A program made the position numbers and the translations under genes. The notes below the pieces were generated by a model. That model had not been told where the DNA came from, ran no database searches, and was given only the letters and a program-made list of their open reading frames with translations. Shown piece by piece: positions 45,842-57,500 of a stretch of 64,000 nucleotides of DNA. Position 1 is the first letter of the stretch, and the number at the start of each line of letters is the position of its first letter. The stretch covers positions 6,026,501-6,090,500 of the forward strand of contig JASJZC010000002.1 of the NCBI GenBank assembly GCA_037178855.1, read 5' to 3'. The DNA is from Oscheius sp. JU75 (Eukaryota > Nematoda > Chromadorea > Rhabditida > Rhabditidae).

Positions 45842-48829
45842 CCAGATTAAAAAACTTTGATAAGCTTGGTTTTTAAAAATAGCCACGCCATTGAGTAAGA
45901 ATGTTCGGCGCCAAGAGAGGGGGATCTTCTTCTCACTATGGGCCGGTCCATGTCCGGACAACGGCGGCTCCTTATCCCGAAAGATTGAACAAATAGAACT
46001 AGAAAGGAAGCGGACATCGAATCTTCCTGGACTTTCGTGAACTCTATGGTTATGACAAATCACTTTTGTGCTATTGGTCGAATTGACGGAACTTTGAAAG
46101 TACCAATCCGGTTCTTCAGACAAGATTAGCGACTCCTTGAGAGTCAGCCTCACTAACTGTAAATATCGGCACTGTTAGTGACCACCAATCTGATATTGCT
46201 CGGCTGTACCAACCAGCTTTGAGAAGGGGACTCAACTTGTCAAACCAAGATCGCCTGAAACACTTCAAAACACAGCGGGACCATGGACGCCTTCTAGATT
46301 GTATTTTGAGTACAAGATTAATGAGTGTCGGAGAAGGCAAACCTTGTAATCTCTGGAAACAGAACAGCTTCAGCTACTAGAAGAGTTTAATCCGGAGTAA
46401 CCAACAAGTAGTAGACACTTATCATATGTCTTCCCAATCTGGCATCCACCCTCAATGTTTTCAAATTCATTTTGTTTTGATCAGGAAGAAGCCGACCAAC
46501 TCTAAGCACAGGATTCAATTAGCCTGGTATTCTTAAACCAAATATTATTCAATGGGTCTTTGGAACGAGTAGAGACTGCGAGAACTGCAAGCAGAGAACC
46601 GAGATCTCGATCCTAGGAAGCCTTTCTTCACGTGTCCTTTCACAAAAGACACCTTTTCCTTGGCACGTGTCGCTTTAAGAGACTCGACCTCCCACGTAAT
46701 CCGCGCAACAATTCGACACCGACCGTCTGCGGTCGACTGCACTCGACTGCCTGTACCCACGAAGCACCTAGGACACTTGTCTTTTCTGTTTATCAGTATG
46801 GTCGGGACGAACCTTCTCGTGTTACTACTACTGGTGGTGTGACGAGGATCTCTGTGAATGAGGAGAGAGACTGAGCCAAAGTAACTAGGGTAATTTCGAG
46901 CCTTGCGAGGGGGAATTCTTCGAATGGGAAATAAAGGACGAGGAAATGTCCTTCTCTTCTTAAGAGAAGCCACTGGGAATGTCTGAGCCCGATGAAAAAC
47001 ATCCTGCTGCAGAGATCGCTCCAATTATTCGGACCGAGAGAATGTCGCCCTAATCAGGGAGAGTAACCATTTTTCGAATCTGACGTGATCTCGAGACTTG
47101 AGTTCAACGACTAATGATAAAAAAGGTAATTCCAGACGGAGACCTGTTTGTCCACGGAGTAAACACTATCACTCCGGTGTTCATGTTCACACGTGGCCTT
47201 CCCGTGTCTGGCGTGTCCAATCTTCTCTCCATTCAACTCCAGTCCTATACACAAGAGAGACTATCCAACAAGTTCGATCGAAGAGAGAGGGCACTGTCAG
47301 CCAGAGATAACCTCAGTTTCGATGACAGACTGCTGAAAATCTAATCGAAACAAGGACCATATTGTTCACACTACTTCTCGCCCAATTCTGGTGACAAAAC
47401 GACATTTCAAAATTTTAGCAAGGGGAGCCAGTTAGACCGAGGCGAATTGCTATCACCAGAATGTCATTCGATAGTTCCCTAGAATCAGGGATATATTACC
47501 AAACTCACTTGGAAGGTCTTTCTGTAAGTGGCGACTCTCTGTAAGCCATTGTGGTTAAACAAAAGAGTGGAGACACTTATCAAGAACATGAAAATAATAT
47601 GGGAAACAGCCTTCTCCACTGTTAGAAGCAATCGTCTAGACTGCCAGCGACGAGAAAATTGGTCGTTTCCTGTATCCCATTAAAACGACCGTTACTATCG
47701 ATGATGGTGGATGAATGAAGAACTTATAACACGCTTGAAAAGCTTTTCATCTGTTGCGAGAGACAAGAAGGGTGGTAAAAAAGAACAAGTGATTTGTAAG
47801 AGGTTTTCGGTGTCCGATGATACCAGTCACCGAACTGAATGTCTGGAGAGTTGCTGAGACTTGCAGCGGAGGAGGGATTCGGGTATAGCAAAGTGACAGA
47901 AAGACATACGGAGTGAGAGTGACAGTTATCTCACACCTATTTGTATAAACGCCCAAACGCTCCCAGACATTACAGTTCTTGATAAGCTAAACCTCATGCA
48001 AAAAATAATAAAGTTGTCTACAAAAAGTTGCGACAGCTGTATAAGAACAAGGAGCCAAGATAACGGCTCCGCTGCAGAAGGGAGTGTCCCACCACACGTT
48101 TTACGATGACAAGAAATTGCGCCATCCTTATACTTTTTGAGCCTTCTGATATCTGCGTGGGTAATTGGCATACGGGGGTCTTCCCTCCATTAATTCGAGG
48201 CCCATCACCCCCGCAGTTTATTCACCCGAGTATAGGAACAAATAGAGGGAGGGGGCTCTTTGAAAATAAATGTGATATCAAAGAGAGAGGGTAAAAATAA
48301 CTGTTTCTTTGCAGAGGAACCCATTCCGAGAGTGGGGAGACGTTCGAAAATGATGGATGCCTATGATACTCTGGGTACACAGCCCTATGACAGTTGCTTT
48401 CAGTCAAAGAGAGTGAATCATTGTGGGGATTCTCTGGAAAGGTGTGAGTCAGGCTTGTGCAAGGAGCGGGTGATTCTTTTTCTGCTAAGATCCGCGAAGA
48501 ACCTGGAAGTATAAGTCACGAGAACGCTTAGAATTTCTGAGGATTGCGCACTCGGGAAGTCAGGCGGAATTCGAGAGATGGGAATGTGAGAAGGGGAACG
48601 GAAGGTAGAGGACTGGAGCATGCCAAATGTCGTGACGGAGACAGGGCAGATAATGAGACAGAGAGACACAGAAAGAGACAGCTGACCATAGCTAAAAGTT
48701 TCTGTCAGTGAACTTTGCTACACACCACCCCGGTCCATGTAGAAACTGAAGCAACTAACCTGCATTCTCCTTCCGAGAGATGTTTTTGTCCTGGTATAGA
48801 CCACTGTAGTCGAGAGACGCGTAGAAGAC

Positions 48830-48976
48830 GAGTAGAACTGACGACAAGACGATGGGAGAGCATCGGGTAGACTAACTCGAATACCTCCGAAACAGAGCCA
48901 GATTATGCCTGACAGGACTTGACAAATTGACCTAATCTTCGTGCTGTAGTACGGCTAGTTCTGTCGACGGTTCTAC
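48830..48976. repeat. foldback (MITE-like) repeat, copy 2
   Basis: Same orientation as the element at 2102-2243. It opens GAGTAGAACTGACGACAAG and ends with the inverted GTAGAACCGTCGACAG (minus strand). Internal blocks such as AGAGCC(A/G)GATTATGC and TTGACCTAATCTT are shared with copy 1. The divergence indicates an old insertion. Confidence 0.6.
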
Positions 48977-50884
48977 ACAAGGATACTTGGTGCTCTTTGC
49001 TTCCTGGATATTGAACGTGAAGTGAACTTACCCGAACTACATTAAGCTGCCCATATTCGTCTGTCTGTCTACCTGTCTCCCACTCTCTCACAAACACCTG
49101 CCACAAATAGCGTACAGTCTCTGCTTCCTCGTCGTAACTGGGAGTGACCACAATCTTTAACGACTGACCATCTGTCAACCAGTCCTTCTTTGTCGTCCCG
49201 CTCCCGCTTTAAACTGGGGAGAGAGAAGAAATTTATGTTCGAAAAGTGGCGTCATTCTGATATACCGAGAGAGTCCAGAGACTGAATCTCCCGTCACCAA
49301 CTATCTTCCCATAAAATAGACCGAAATGTTCTTCAGCGTCCTTGACGTTTGCAGAAGGAGCGAATTAGGTGGAAAAGAGAGCTTGCCTGCCTGAAGCCAT
49401 TAGGAGAGAGGGGGCTTTCCCGCGTAAGCCGCTATGACGAAAATAGAGGAAGGGGGGTGGAAACAGGGGGATTGTCTAATTCTAATTGTCGAATGGTGAT
49501 ATCACTCAGCGAGATTCGTGTATTTTGAATCAAAAGAGGAAGTCTGAGCCTGGGAAAATCCCACATAAACCCGAAGCCCTCATTCACTCTCTCCACCAAA
49601 CAATTTCGACCATGCGATACGCTCTCGAGAAGGGGTCATTGGTCCGGAAAGGGGCTCTCTCTTTTGCAGACATCCGTCGGTTTGTGTGGGGATGTGGGGG
49701 TGGGGAAAGACATTACGAATAAGAGACATTAGGGAAGGAAAAGTCGAAAGAGTCAAGAAGGGACTGAGTTTGACGAGTCAAAGATATTGAATAGTGGGAG
49801 AAAATCCTATAAGCAGAGCTTATACCACTCCCTCTCCAAATCAAGGAAGAAGCATCTACACAACCATTTCATTGACTAGTTTTTCTGGAACAAGAAAATG
49901 ATTCCAAGAGGGTTTCACAACGAGTAGAGGGATATGAATTGTAAGGAAATGGCGCAAACACTGAAGGAAGTAAGCAAACGGTGCATCATGTTCGGGTCAA
50001 AAAAGTGACGGTTTTAAAAAAAAAAAATCAAATGATGTTCTTTAAAACTGTAGAACTTGATCTGGTCTTCAAATTTGCAGAACATGGCAAGGCGAAGGAA
50101 CATGCATAAAATATGTCAGATAACAACTTTGTAGAGATAACAAACCTCAAAAGTTATATCATTTCGCTCAAGAGAATTGAGATGCTCTTCCAACTTTCTT
50201 AAAGCCACTTGGTTTAGACTGATGGACAGTCTACAGTCCCAAAACCCTGATATCTATCTCCTCTTTTAGACCTATTACAGCCAGATCTTGCGGCGTCACT
50301 GACTAAGCCTCATTTCATCCTTTCTCATTACATTTTTCCCAAGCTGACCTTTGGAGCCAATTGGGGTTCTTTGTCCGGGCAGTTCTGAGTAATTGCTTCG
50401 CTTTTTTTCTGGGGATCTCCTCCTCTCCCAAAGGCCCCAGACACGCACCTTCCTACGTAAATCCTGGGTTCAATAATGAAGCCTTCAGACACGCGCAATT
50501 ATTTTTGCAGGCGAGAAAACAAAAGCTGTGACGTCGGAACGGCTCCCATAGATAAAGTTTTGCAAAAGAATGGTCGCGTTACGTCGTCTCAAACCGAGCA
50601 CGACTTTGCAGATAAAATAGCTTTTCGAGGAGAAACAGATAAGAGAATCTCGGGAAAGGAACGTAGGTCCGAGAACGTTTTCGAACGGGAAGGAGTAGCT
50701 GAATCATGGCACCCCGATTGTGACGGTGTTCTCACTTCACAAGAGCAAGTGAGAAATCGTATACCGAATGCAAACAGACTGGTCTTTGAAGAACGCGCCT
50801 ACAGATTGTGATGGAAGTTGGCTTATTAGACTGCTCGCAACGAGTCTGCACTCCCAGTTAAAAGTTACTTAGCATTTCAAGTGC

Positions 50885-51290
50885 CTAGCTTGACTGACAG
50901 GATACCTGAATCCACGATAACAGAGACAGAATGTTAGGGAAAAGGTTGGCAGGTTGAGGATAGTTGGCAGCGACAAAAGTATCAGGGATATGTCGAAGGC
51001 AAAGAAAGTTGGCTGAGAGGCAAAAGAAAAGTAGAGACAGCTGACAGTAAATGAATACGACGAGGGATTCTGGTGGTCTGGAATGTGAGAAAGTTGACAG
51101 AAAGAGGAAAATGAGACGTATAGCCAGGTGGACAGCTGACAGCAAGTGTACAGGTAACTGACAGATCACACGGGAATGAAAGACATCAAAGAACTGGACA
51201 AGGAGATTGAAAAAATCGTCGGTTGATAAAAGCAGAGGAGTCACCTGTTGACTGACAGGGAAAGGAGTTGACAACTTGACAAAGAATGTG
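50885..51290. repeat. TGACAG-rich tract
   Basis: About seven TGACAG hexamers on the plus strand occur within 400 bp (for example near 50894, 51041, 51096, 51132, 51159 and 51253), with related TTGACA and TTGGCAG units. The minus strand is correspondingly pyrimidine-rich. TGACAG is the known core bound by Meis/TGIF-class homeodomains, so it could be a binding-site cluster or a degenerate simple repeat. Confidence 0.5.
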
Positions 51291-51731
51291 GGATCGTATC
51301 ATCGTCAAAAGACGATTGGCCGGCTTGAGCTCGAGATAAAAATGAGCTAGCGAATTGATCCAAAATGGCTACATTTACACTACGATCACGTGAAAAGAGT
51401 CAGATCAGACAGCCATCGTTTTCGATGCTGCATACCACCATCCCATCAATCAACTCTGGCCACAGTCGTCGCACTCCGAGTTCAATCAACTAGCAGACCA
51501 GTCGCGCTGTGGGAGTCTTCGCAAAAGAACATTTGCGCTATGGTTTCTGTACCGTGCACCTGCACCACCCGGCCCTTTTATGGCGCATCGAAAGCCTCCA
51601 AATCTAAAAATAGGACCTGAAATACGATTCATTGTGTAAAAATTGGTCAAAATCAACAGATCTAAACAAAACTAAGATGAAAAGAGGAAGAGAGTGGCAG
51701 CGATTCGATACCCGGTGTAGAAGCTCCATTT

Positions 51732-52990
51732 TCAGCACCGAAGTCCTTGAGCAACACCCATGAAGACACCGAACGAACCGCCAGATTGAGCCACTATCTT
51801 GCCGGTCTGAAATCGAAGAAAATGTCGGCTAAATTGTGAATAGAAAAAAGAAACATTTCTTGGAAATAACACAACGATTGTAGATGTGAGAGCCTCTACA
51901 AACATGTTGCAATATTTCAGTATGTTTTCGATCATTTTTGTCTATTTTCCAGCCACTCGAGTCATTCGGCCGTTTTATGAGGCGGCTTCTCGCATACTTT
52001 CCGTTTTTTAATTTAACTCATTTTATTGAAACTCGCTAAAAGTTGAGAAAGTGAGGAGAAAAGAACGAAAAACCCAATTTGCGACTACAAATGGGATTAT
52101 ATCGAATGACTTGGCTTTCTTTCAAAGTACTACCAGGTTGACTGGACCTAAGTAGAAGAGTTTTTTGCTGCAAACAATTGATACAAGCAGCAATAACTAG
52201 TTTTTTGCTTACACTGTTTCAGTTTTTTTTACTAAAAACGTTGGTTTTTCTAGTCTTCAAATAACAATAAAACTCTTACTGTTTTTTTTAAACTCTGTAC
52301 TCAATTACGAATTGTTTCGGACATCAATAAAGAACTTTTTGTGCAAAAAAGATTTTTGGAAACAAAAGGAAGTTAACCAACAAGTTTCTACTAGTTTCAG
52401 CAGAAACATCGCGGGCTATGGCGTCGTTTCTATCGGTTACCAGCAAAATATGGAGGGTTAGAGCTTTTATGAGTACGTCTCGACTATTTTAAAAGAAAAA
52501 TACGATGTTTTTGGGGAGAAAATGTCTAGCAAGTGAAAAAAGATCGACCAAAAGGCGTGAGACTACAAAACTCGGATGTTTACTTGCGGTTTCGCTCTTT
52601 TCCAAGAAAACAGTTGAAACAGAACATCAGTTCATCTTGCGTGACAAGCATGGCCAAACTGACACTGTAGTTCGCTTCTGTTAGCTTGGCACTTTGGGGA
52701 GAGAGGTTTTGCAGCTGTTCAATGAATTTTGTGGAAGATTTCTCGTTGAAAGTAAGAAAAAACTAAAAGAATACCTGAATCAAAAGCTCCTTTCCTCGCA
52801 GCCCCATCCGAATAGCACTGAATCCTCCTAATAAAACTCCTGTTGCTCCTCCGATCATGCAGCCCATCATTACTCCCATACGGATCTGGAAACGTCACGG
52901 AGTGGAAAAGAACTAAGGAGTACAAACCTTTTGAAAACACGTCGGTGCTCCGCCGCCTGGAACTCCAACATGTCCTCCAACTGGTGGCAT
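51732..52990 (-). CDS. romo1: ROMO1, mitochondrial inner-membrane protein (reactive oxygen species modulator 1)
   Basis: Three exons, 52990-52928, 52885-52775 and 51806-51732, give 82 aa; human ROMO1 is 79 aa. Seen: MPPVGGHVGVPGGGAPTCF, then two glycine-zipper helices (MGVMMGCMIGGATGVLLGGF and SGGSFGVFMGVAQGL) separated by IRMGLRGKELL, ending in the family's typical basic-Cys end (GLRC). Known: ROMO1 sits in the inner mitochondrial membrane, is needed for cristae shape and OPA1 processing, and supports TIM23-dependent import. The second intron is unusually long for this window (968 nt). An acceptor (TTTTAG) lies 3 nt before the ATG. It is divergently arranged with RPA2. Confidence 0.95.
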
Positions 52991-53727
52991 TTTCTAAAAC
53001 TTTGGAGATGTTTTTAGCGTAAAATCGGGAAGGAATAGCAAGAGAAGACGAATTGCATAAGGTTGAAGTACAAACTGATGAAGATACGCAAAACTACGTG
53101 AGACGGGCTGTATAGAAGATGATAACAAATTTTTGAAGTAAACAAAGTTGATTTCGATAATAACAAGGAGAAATGATGATACTGTTTTGTATAAGAAAGA
53201 GATAGACAAAGCCATTTTTTATGCAAGCAGCTGGTGGTTGTCCTAAATTTGTATAACGGGCATGTTAAACAGCTCATTTTGCAGATGTTTTATTGCACAA
53301 AATCTAGATTCTAGAAAACTGAAAAGAAGAGGGGAGAACAAGATGGAAGCGACGAAAAAATAAAAGTAAAAGTTTGAATTGTCGCCAGTTTTTTTTTTAC
53401 AGTAGTTCAAATATTCAACAGCAAAGTTTCCGCCAAAACAAGCCACGTAAACGGCATTTTCTCCATTTTTCTCTCGGCTTTCGTCTTATTTCCATGTTAG
53501 TTTTTTTTAAATAATTTCCTTGCTTTTTGGTATAAAATCCGCTTCAAAAGCGTAGAGAATTACTACCTATATTTTCCGGTTACGGTAGACAAGCGCGCGA
53601 AACCTGGGATTGTTCGAAAGCCCAATGAGGTTGTGAAAGACTCCACCTATTTTTTTTATCTACAGCTGTGCTCTGTTTGTATCTTTATTAATTTATCTCT
53701 CACACCTGTATACTTCCAGAGAATAAA
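52991..53727. other. divergent promoter region between ROMO1 and RPA2
   Basis: AT-rich, about 740 bp, with several T- and A-runs and no coding potential. The RPA2 ATG is preceded by an acceptor (CTTCCAG) 8 nt upstream, so its mature 5' end is probably added by trans-splicing. Confidence 0.5.
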
Positions 53728-54993
53728 ATGGCCTGGAACGAGTCCTTCTCCCACGACGGCGGCTGGGGAGCTGGGGAAACTTCCTTCGCCACTTCTGGTG
53801 AGTTTTTCTCGGTCTATTTGACGCAATTCATGTAATTTAGGACCCAAGAAGGATTCGGCTTCGTCCCGGACAGCCGACAAGCTCAACGTGCCGGTGACGA
53901 TCAGTGATCTCGTAGATGGGGCCAGTCCAGACGAGAAATATGTCATGGGAGAATATGCCTTCGGAAATGTTGGTTTTCTTCCTACTTCCCCACAAATCTT
54001 ATACAATTGGACCTGCTCATCCACACTCTTCAGGTTCTAACGATCGGGGTCGTGAGATCGTTCCAGGAGACGGACGCGACGATCTCGTACGTCATCTACG
54101 ACCCGGCCAACGAGTCCAAGGAATACAGCGCCATCCACTTTTTTGGCATTGAAGGAAAAGAAAACTCGCGTCCTCTTGTCGAAGGGACCCGGGTCCAGGT
54201 TACCGGAAAGCTGAGACATCTTAGCGACGACTATGGTCAGTTTTATAAATTCCTCGTCAAAATACGGCTTTAGGAATAATGGCCTTCGACATCAGAGAGG
54301 TCGAAAATGACCAGGAATACAAGGCCTTTACGCTGGAAGCCAAAATTTCGAAGATCTACTTCACGAAGAATGTCTCCAGTCTTCTCCAGAACGGACGGGC
54401 CGACTGTCTGAAAGGAACCTGTGCCGGAGCCCCAGCACCCAAAGAAGGCTCTTCTTCGACTTCCTACAATCCGCAGGGCGTTAGTTCTTGCTTCGTTTTC
54501 CATCAATTAACCAAATACAGAGCAACTTTGTCAACAGCCAGCAGCCGCGAATCTACAACAATACACCGGCGCCGGCCCAGACGTCCAGCCACAGCGGAAT
54601 CGCCGGCCAACGCGGCAAGATTCTCGAGGTCCTCGAGACTGGCAGGGATTCCTATGGAGAGAACGGCATGAGCATTGACGAGATCAAGCAGGTTCGTTCC
54701 TCTCTCCCGTTCCTTCTCAGCCCAAACTCTGCGGTAGCAATGAGTGTGACAATGAGCGGGGAAGCATACCACCCAGACAAAATATAGAGCGATCAAGAAG
54801 ATACAATATGGATCAAGTTGACACATACAGTAGGATGACAGCTAAAACTTCTGTAGGATGTTTCTAAAACACATATTTTCAGAAAATTGGATCCATGAAT
54901 ATCGGTCAGCTGCGCGGCGATCTCGACTTTCTCGTCAGCGAGGGCCACATCTACGCTACAATCAACGACGACAACTTTGCCCTCATCGGCTAG
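53728..54993 (+). CDS. replication protein A 32-kDa subunit (RPA2)
   Basis: Six exons, 53728-53797, 53841-53968, 54034-54235, 54274-54479, 54521-54691 and 54883-54993; 295 aa against 270 in human. It is a subunit of the trimeric single-stranded DNA-binding complex used in replication, repair and checkpoint signalling. Seen: a Gly/Ser-rich N-terminus (MAWNESFSHDGGWGAGETS), the region phosphorylated in other RPA2 proteins; an OB-fold from about residue 40 (PVTISDLV, VLTIGVVRSFQETDATISYV, YDPANESKEY, VEGTRVQVTGKLRHL, FDIREVEND); then a linker and a C-terminal winged helix (ILEVLE, GMSIDEIKQ, LRGDLDFLVSEGHIYATIND) that binds repair partners. Introns of 38 nt (54236-54273) and 41 nt (54480-54520) occur. 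All phases match. Confidence 0.96.
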
Positions 54994-55085
54994 AAGAAGA
55001 CGGTGCCGACGAAACGTCCGATCCTCATTTTGGCCTTGTAAATTTGACGCGCTTTTGACTAAATCATCCTTTCCACTCGAACTTT

Positions 55086-55094
55086 TATAAAAAG
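55086..55094 (+). promoter_or_regulatory. TATA box candidate
   Basis: TATAAAAAG lies 126 bp before the ATG of the Pro-rich secreted protein and 92 bp after the RPA2 stop. It argues that the secreted protein has its own promoter and is not the second gene of an operon with RPA2. Confidence 0.45.
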
Positions 55095-55219
55095 ACAATA
55101 AGTTCTTCGCATCTTCCACGCAGCGCAGGAAGAAAAGCCATCGGCTAATCCGGCTCATCGTCCCGCCCCGAAGTGTCAGGATCCCGTTCCACCTTTTGGG
55201 GCCCCATTCGGTCACCTTC

Positions 55220-57004
55220 ATGCTGTCCTTAATCGTCACTTTCCTTCTAATCGTTGGCTGTCGAGGTGAATTTATTGTCACTTATTTTGAAACAGGTCTC
55301 TTTTCAATTATTTCGGAGTAAGAAACTGCCCTTAAGCCGATAAGCCTATTTTTTTAAGGATTTGGAATATCGAAGAACAGTTGTGACATTTTACGATGTT
55401 CCCGGACTGACCGCAAACGAGATTTAAGCAAGGGACAATAAAGTTTCGCGATGAAGTACAGGGCGATCTCAGAATAGATCAGAGAAGTTCGTAGGACGGA
55501 GTTTTTGGAGAAATTTACCTGGCATTTCTCCAATACTTTTTCCGATAAGTGCTAAACAATTTGAGGAGAATTGTCTGTTTGGTCGCCCCGAGGACGAAAA
55601 TTCTTCTGCGAGACATCTAGCTTCTATTTTGCGCTACAATTTTCCTGCTGTAGCCGTTCTCCTACGCACAACGTTTTTTGGCCAAACACCTTTTATCAGA
55701 CATATTTTGTTCGTCAGAGAAATAGGTAATTCAAATATCCTACCTTTATAATTGACAAGTCGTTCGTCTGCGACACATGCAAACTCTAATCTGGGATAAA
55801 ATTTAACAGTGTTTGTTACTCCGCCAGAAACGTAAGCGACTGGTACTTGCTATAACTAACGCCAACTGATTGCGTTATTTCAGCCCAGGAGCTCCAGTCT
55901 GGTCAATACCATCTTCCACCTCGTCCGGACATTTTGAACCCTGTCCAGCAACCTTCTCCCTTTATTCAGCAGTATTCTCAACCGTTCCAGCCTGCTTCTT
56001 ATCTACCTGTTCAACCCATTCAGGCAACCCAACCCTCTCCTCAACTCCCTCCTATTCCACCAGCTCCCACAGCTCCTCCTCAGATCCCTCTGGCCCCTAC
56101 TTTTCCGCCAAATTCTTATACTCAGCCCCAGCCTAATCCAATTCCTTATCAGCTCCCATCCTACGTCCCCCCTTCCAATCCCTTAGCTCCAAGCCCGTTT
56201 CCTAGCTCCGGATGTACTCTCGGCTGTCCCCAACCACAGTATGTCATGGGAACTGACGGGAACAGCTATCAGTACAGTGGTCAAGCGGCTGTAGCTGCTC
56301 CAGTAGCTACTGGAGCTGGAGCGGGAGCTGCTGCTGGAACTGAAACGGAGGTTGGTCATATGTACCTTTTTTAAGGGGAGACGGTAATTTATTCGAAGCA
56401 GTACCAGTAGTCAGCAACTTTCGTAGCCGGCAAAATCGGTTGAGACGCCATATACTACGGCAAGAGTGACATTTTCCAATATTTGACAAAGCGTTATCTG
56501 AACACCAGAATGAGAAGGGTTTTGGAAGCAAGTCTTACGCTTACAAAGAAATAGAAGTCGACATGGTTGTACTCAACTGCTGCCGGTACAAGCTGAGCAG
56601 CTCAAAGAGATAGTTTCCACGGGGGTAAAGCGTTATGTTGCGAACACAGTGGAACCGATGGTGCTCTTGTACTTTGTGATTGACGAGCCAGCCTGTTAAC
56701 GTGTCACAAGGACAAGATGGCATTTGGGTGGAGCGTGCTTTCGGCGCGGCAGAGACAATACCGCCCGGCCTCATACAGTATGAATTGCAAATTTCAGGAA
56801 GCGACAACCAAGGGACCTCCCAATCGTTTCAACGAGGCCGGCTGGGAGACTGACGACAACGGAAATGTCTATGTAGGCAATGATGACGCCAAACTGTATC
56901 TAATCTCGGTTGGATCTTTCTGGCCCTTCCCCAAAGACTACCGTAAGAAGAGATCACTTCCCGGTCCTTCTCTCGAACAATTGCTCGGATTCTCTAAAAT
57001 GTAA
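55220..57004 (+). CDS. secreted proline-rich protein with a basic cleavage site
   Basis: Three exons, 55220-55265, 55884-56350 and 56798-57004; 239 aa. Exon 1 encodes a signal peptide (MLSLIVTFLLIVGCRA, likely cut before QELQ). Exon 2 is extremely rich in Pro, Gln, Ser and Ala (for example QPSPQLPPIPPAPTAPPQIP), holds a single Cys pair (GCTLGC) and ends in a Gly/Ala run. Exon 3 is globular-looking: RFNEAGWETDDNGNVYVGND, then a hydrophobic patch, YRKKR and a 16-residue tail SLPGPSLEQLLGFSKM. RKKR followed by Ser is a furin/proprotein-convertase type site. I recognise no family; the Pro-rich part resembles extracellular matrix or cuticle proteins in general. It may be a matrix protein that releases a C-terminal peptide. 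It is convergent with the small peptide gene. Confidence 0.75.
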
Positions 57005-57147
57005 TAACTACACACTCCAGGTCAATTACTGCTCATATATGCTAAGTAAATGTGTTATTAATGAGAGACGAATGATGTCAAGAGGAAAGAGGGAAAGATA
57101 ACGAAAACTGTTTAACAGTCTACACGTGTCTCGGAAGAAGAAAAGGA

Positions 57148-57500
57148 TCAGCAGTCGTCATTATTGGTCATGGGGAGGTCTCCAAGTTGGAGGGTGGCGA
57201 TCATCTCATCCAGATGTTGGCTAGGACCGATGTAGCGCTTGTTCCGGGATGGGGAGTCGACTGCTAAATCTCAGTTAAACGTTGAATCGGAACGTCACTG
57301 CCACTGTCACTGTCAAACCAACCTTTAATGTGACATCTAACTCTGGTGTTCATCTGCTGCAGTTTGTCGATACTGTCCCGAAGCAGATTGATCCGTTCAA
57401 GTACCAGAGACGGAGCCAGTTCGCGTTGTGACAGAAGGGGATTGCTGCAGACGGAGGCCAGAAGAGAGCCGAGCAACACGAGCAGCGGGAACCAAGTCAT
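57148..57500 (-). CDS. small secreted peptide precursor (neuropeptide-like)
   Basis: Two exons, 57500-57323 and 57263-57148, in phase across a 59-nt intron; 96 aa. Seen: signal peptide MTWFPLLVLLGSLLASVCS, a helical-looking middle (LVLERINLLRDSIDKLQQMN), one Cys, then NKR followed by YIGPSQHLDEMIATLQLGDL and a short tail ending DDC. KR is the standard dibasic site of prohormone convertases, so the roughly 31-residue C-terminal peptide is the probable product. I do not recognise the peptide; it has no amidation Gly. Without the splice the first frame stays open to 57264 and would end in a different tail, so an unspliced form is also possible. An acceptor (TTTTCAG) lies 4 nt before the ATG, typical of trans-splicing. 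Confidence 0.65.

Larger units (their letters stand above)
44864..51731. other. gene-poor region, 6.9 kb
   Basis: I find no chain of exons with family similarity. Notable contents are GACAGA-type simple repeats (45333-45390), a stem-loop at 45805-45841, a second foldback repeat (48830-48976), a TGACAG-rich stretch (50885-51290) and several medium frames without support: 45746-46153 (-), 46545-47024 (-) and 50476-50811 (+). The last is a polar 111-codon frame starting MKPSDTRNYFC and could be a real single-exon gene, but nothing confirms it. Confidence 0.4.

Noticed and set aside
45746-47024. Two medium minus-strand frames (135 and 159 codons)
   Set aside because: No domain, no usable splice sites and no start context. 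A transposon origin was considered but no reverse transcriptase or transposase motif is visible.
54793-55281. 162-codon minus-strand frame
   Set aside because: It is antisense to the last RPA2 exon, whose winged-helix reading is certain.
53728-57004. Operon of RPA2 and the Pro-rich secreted gene
   Set aside because: The spacing is short (226 bp) but a TATAAAAAG box lies between them and no acceptor is placed right before the second ATG, so separate promoters are more likely.
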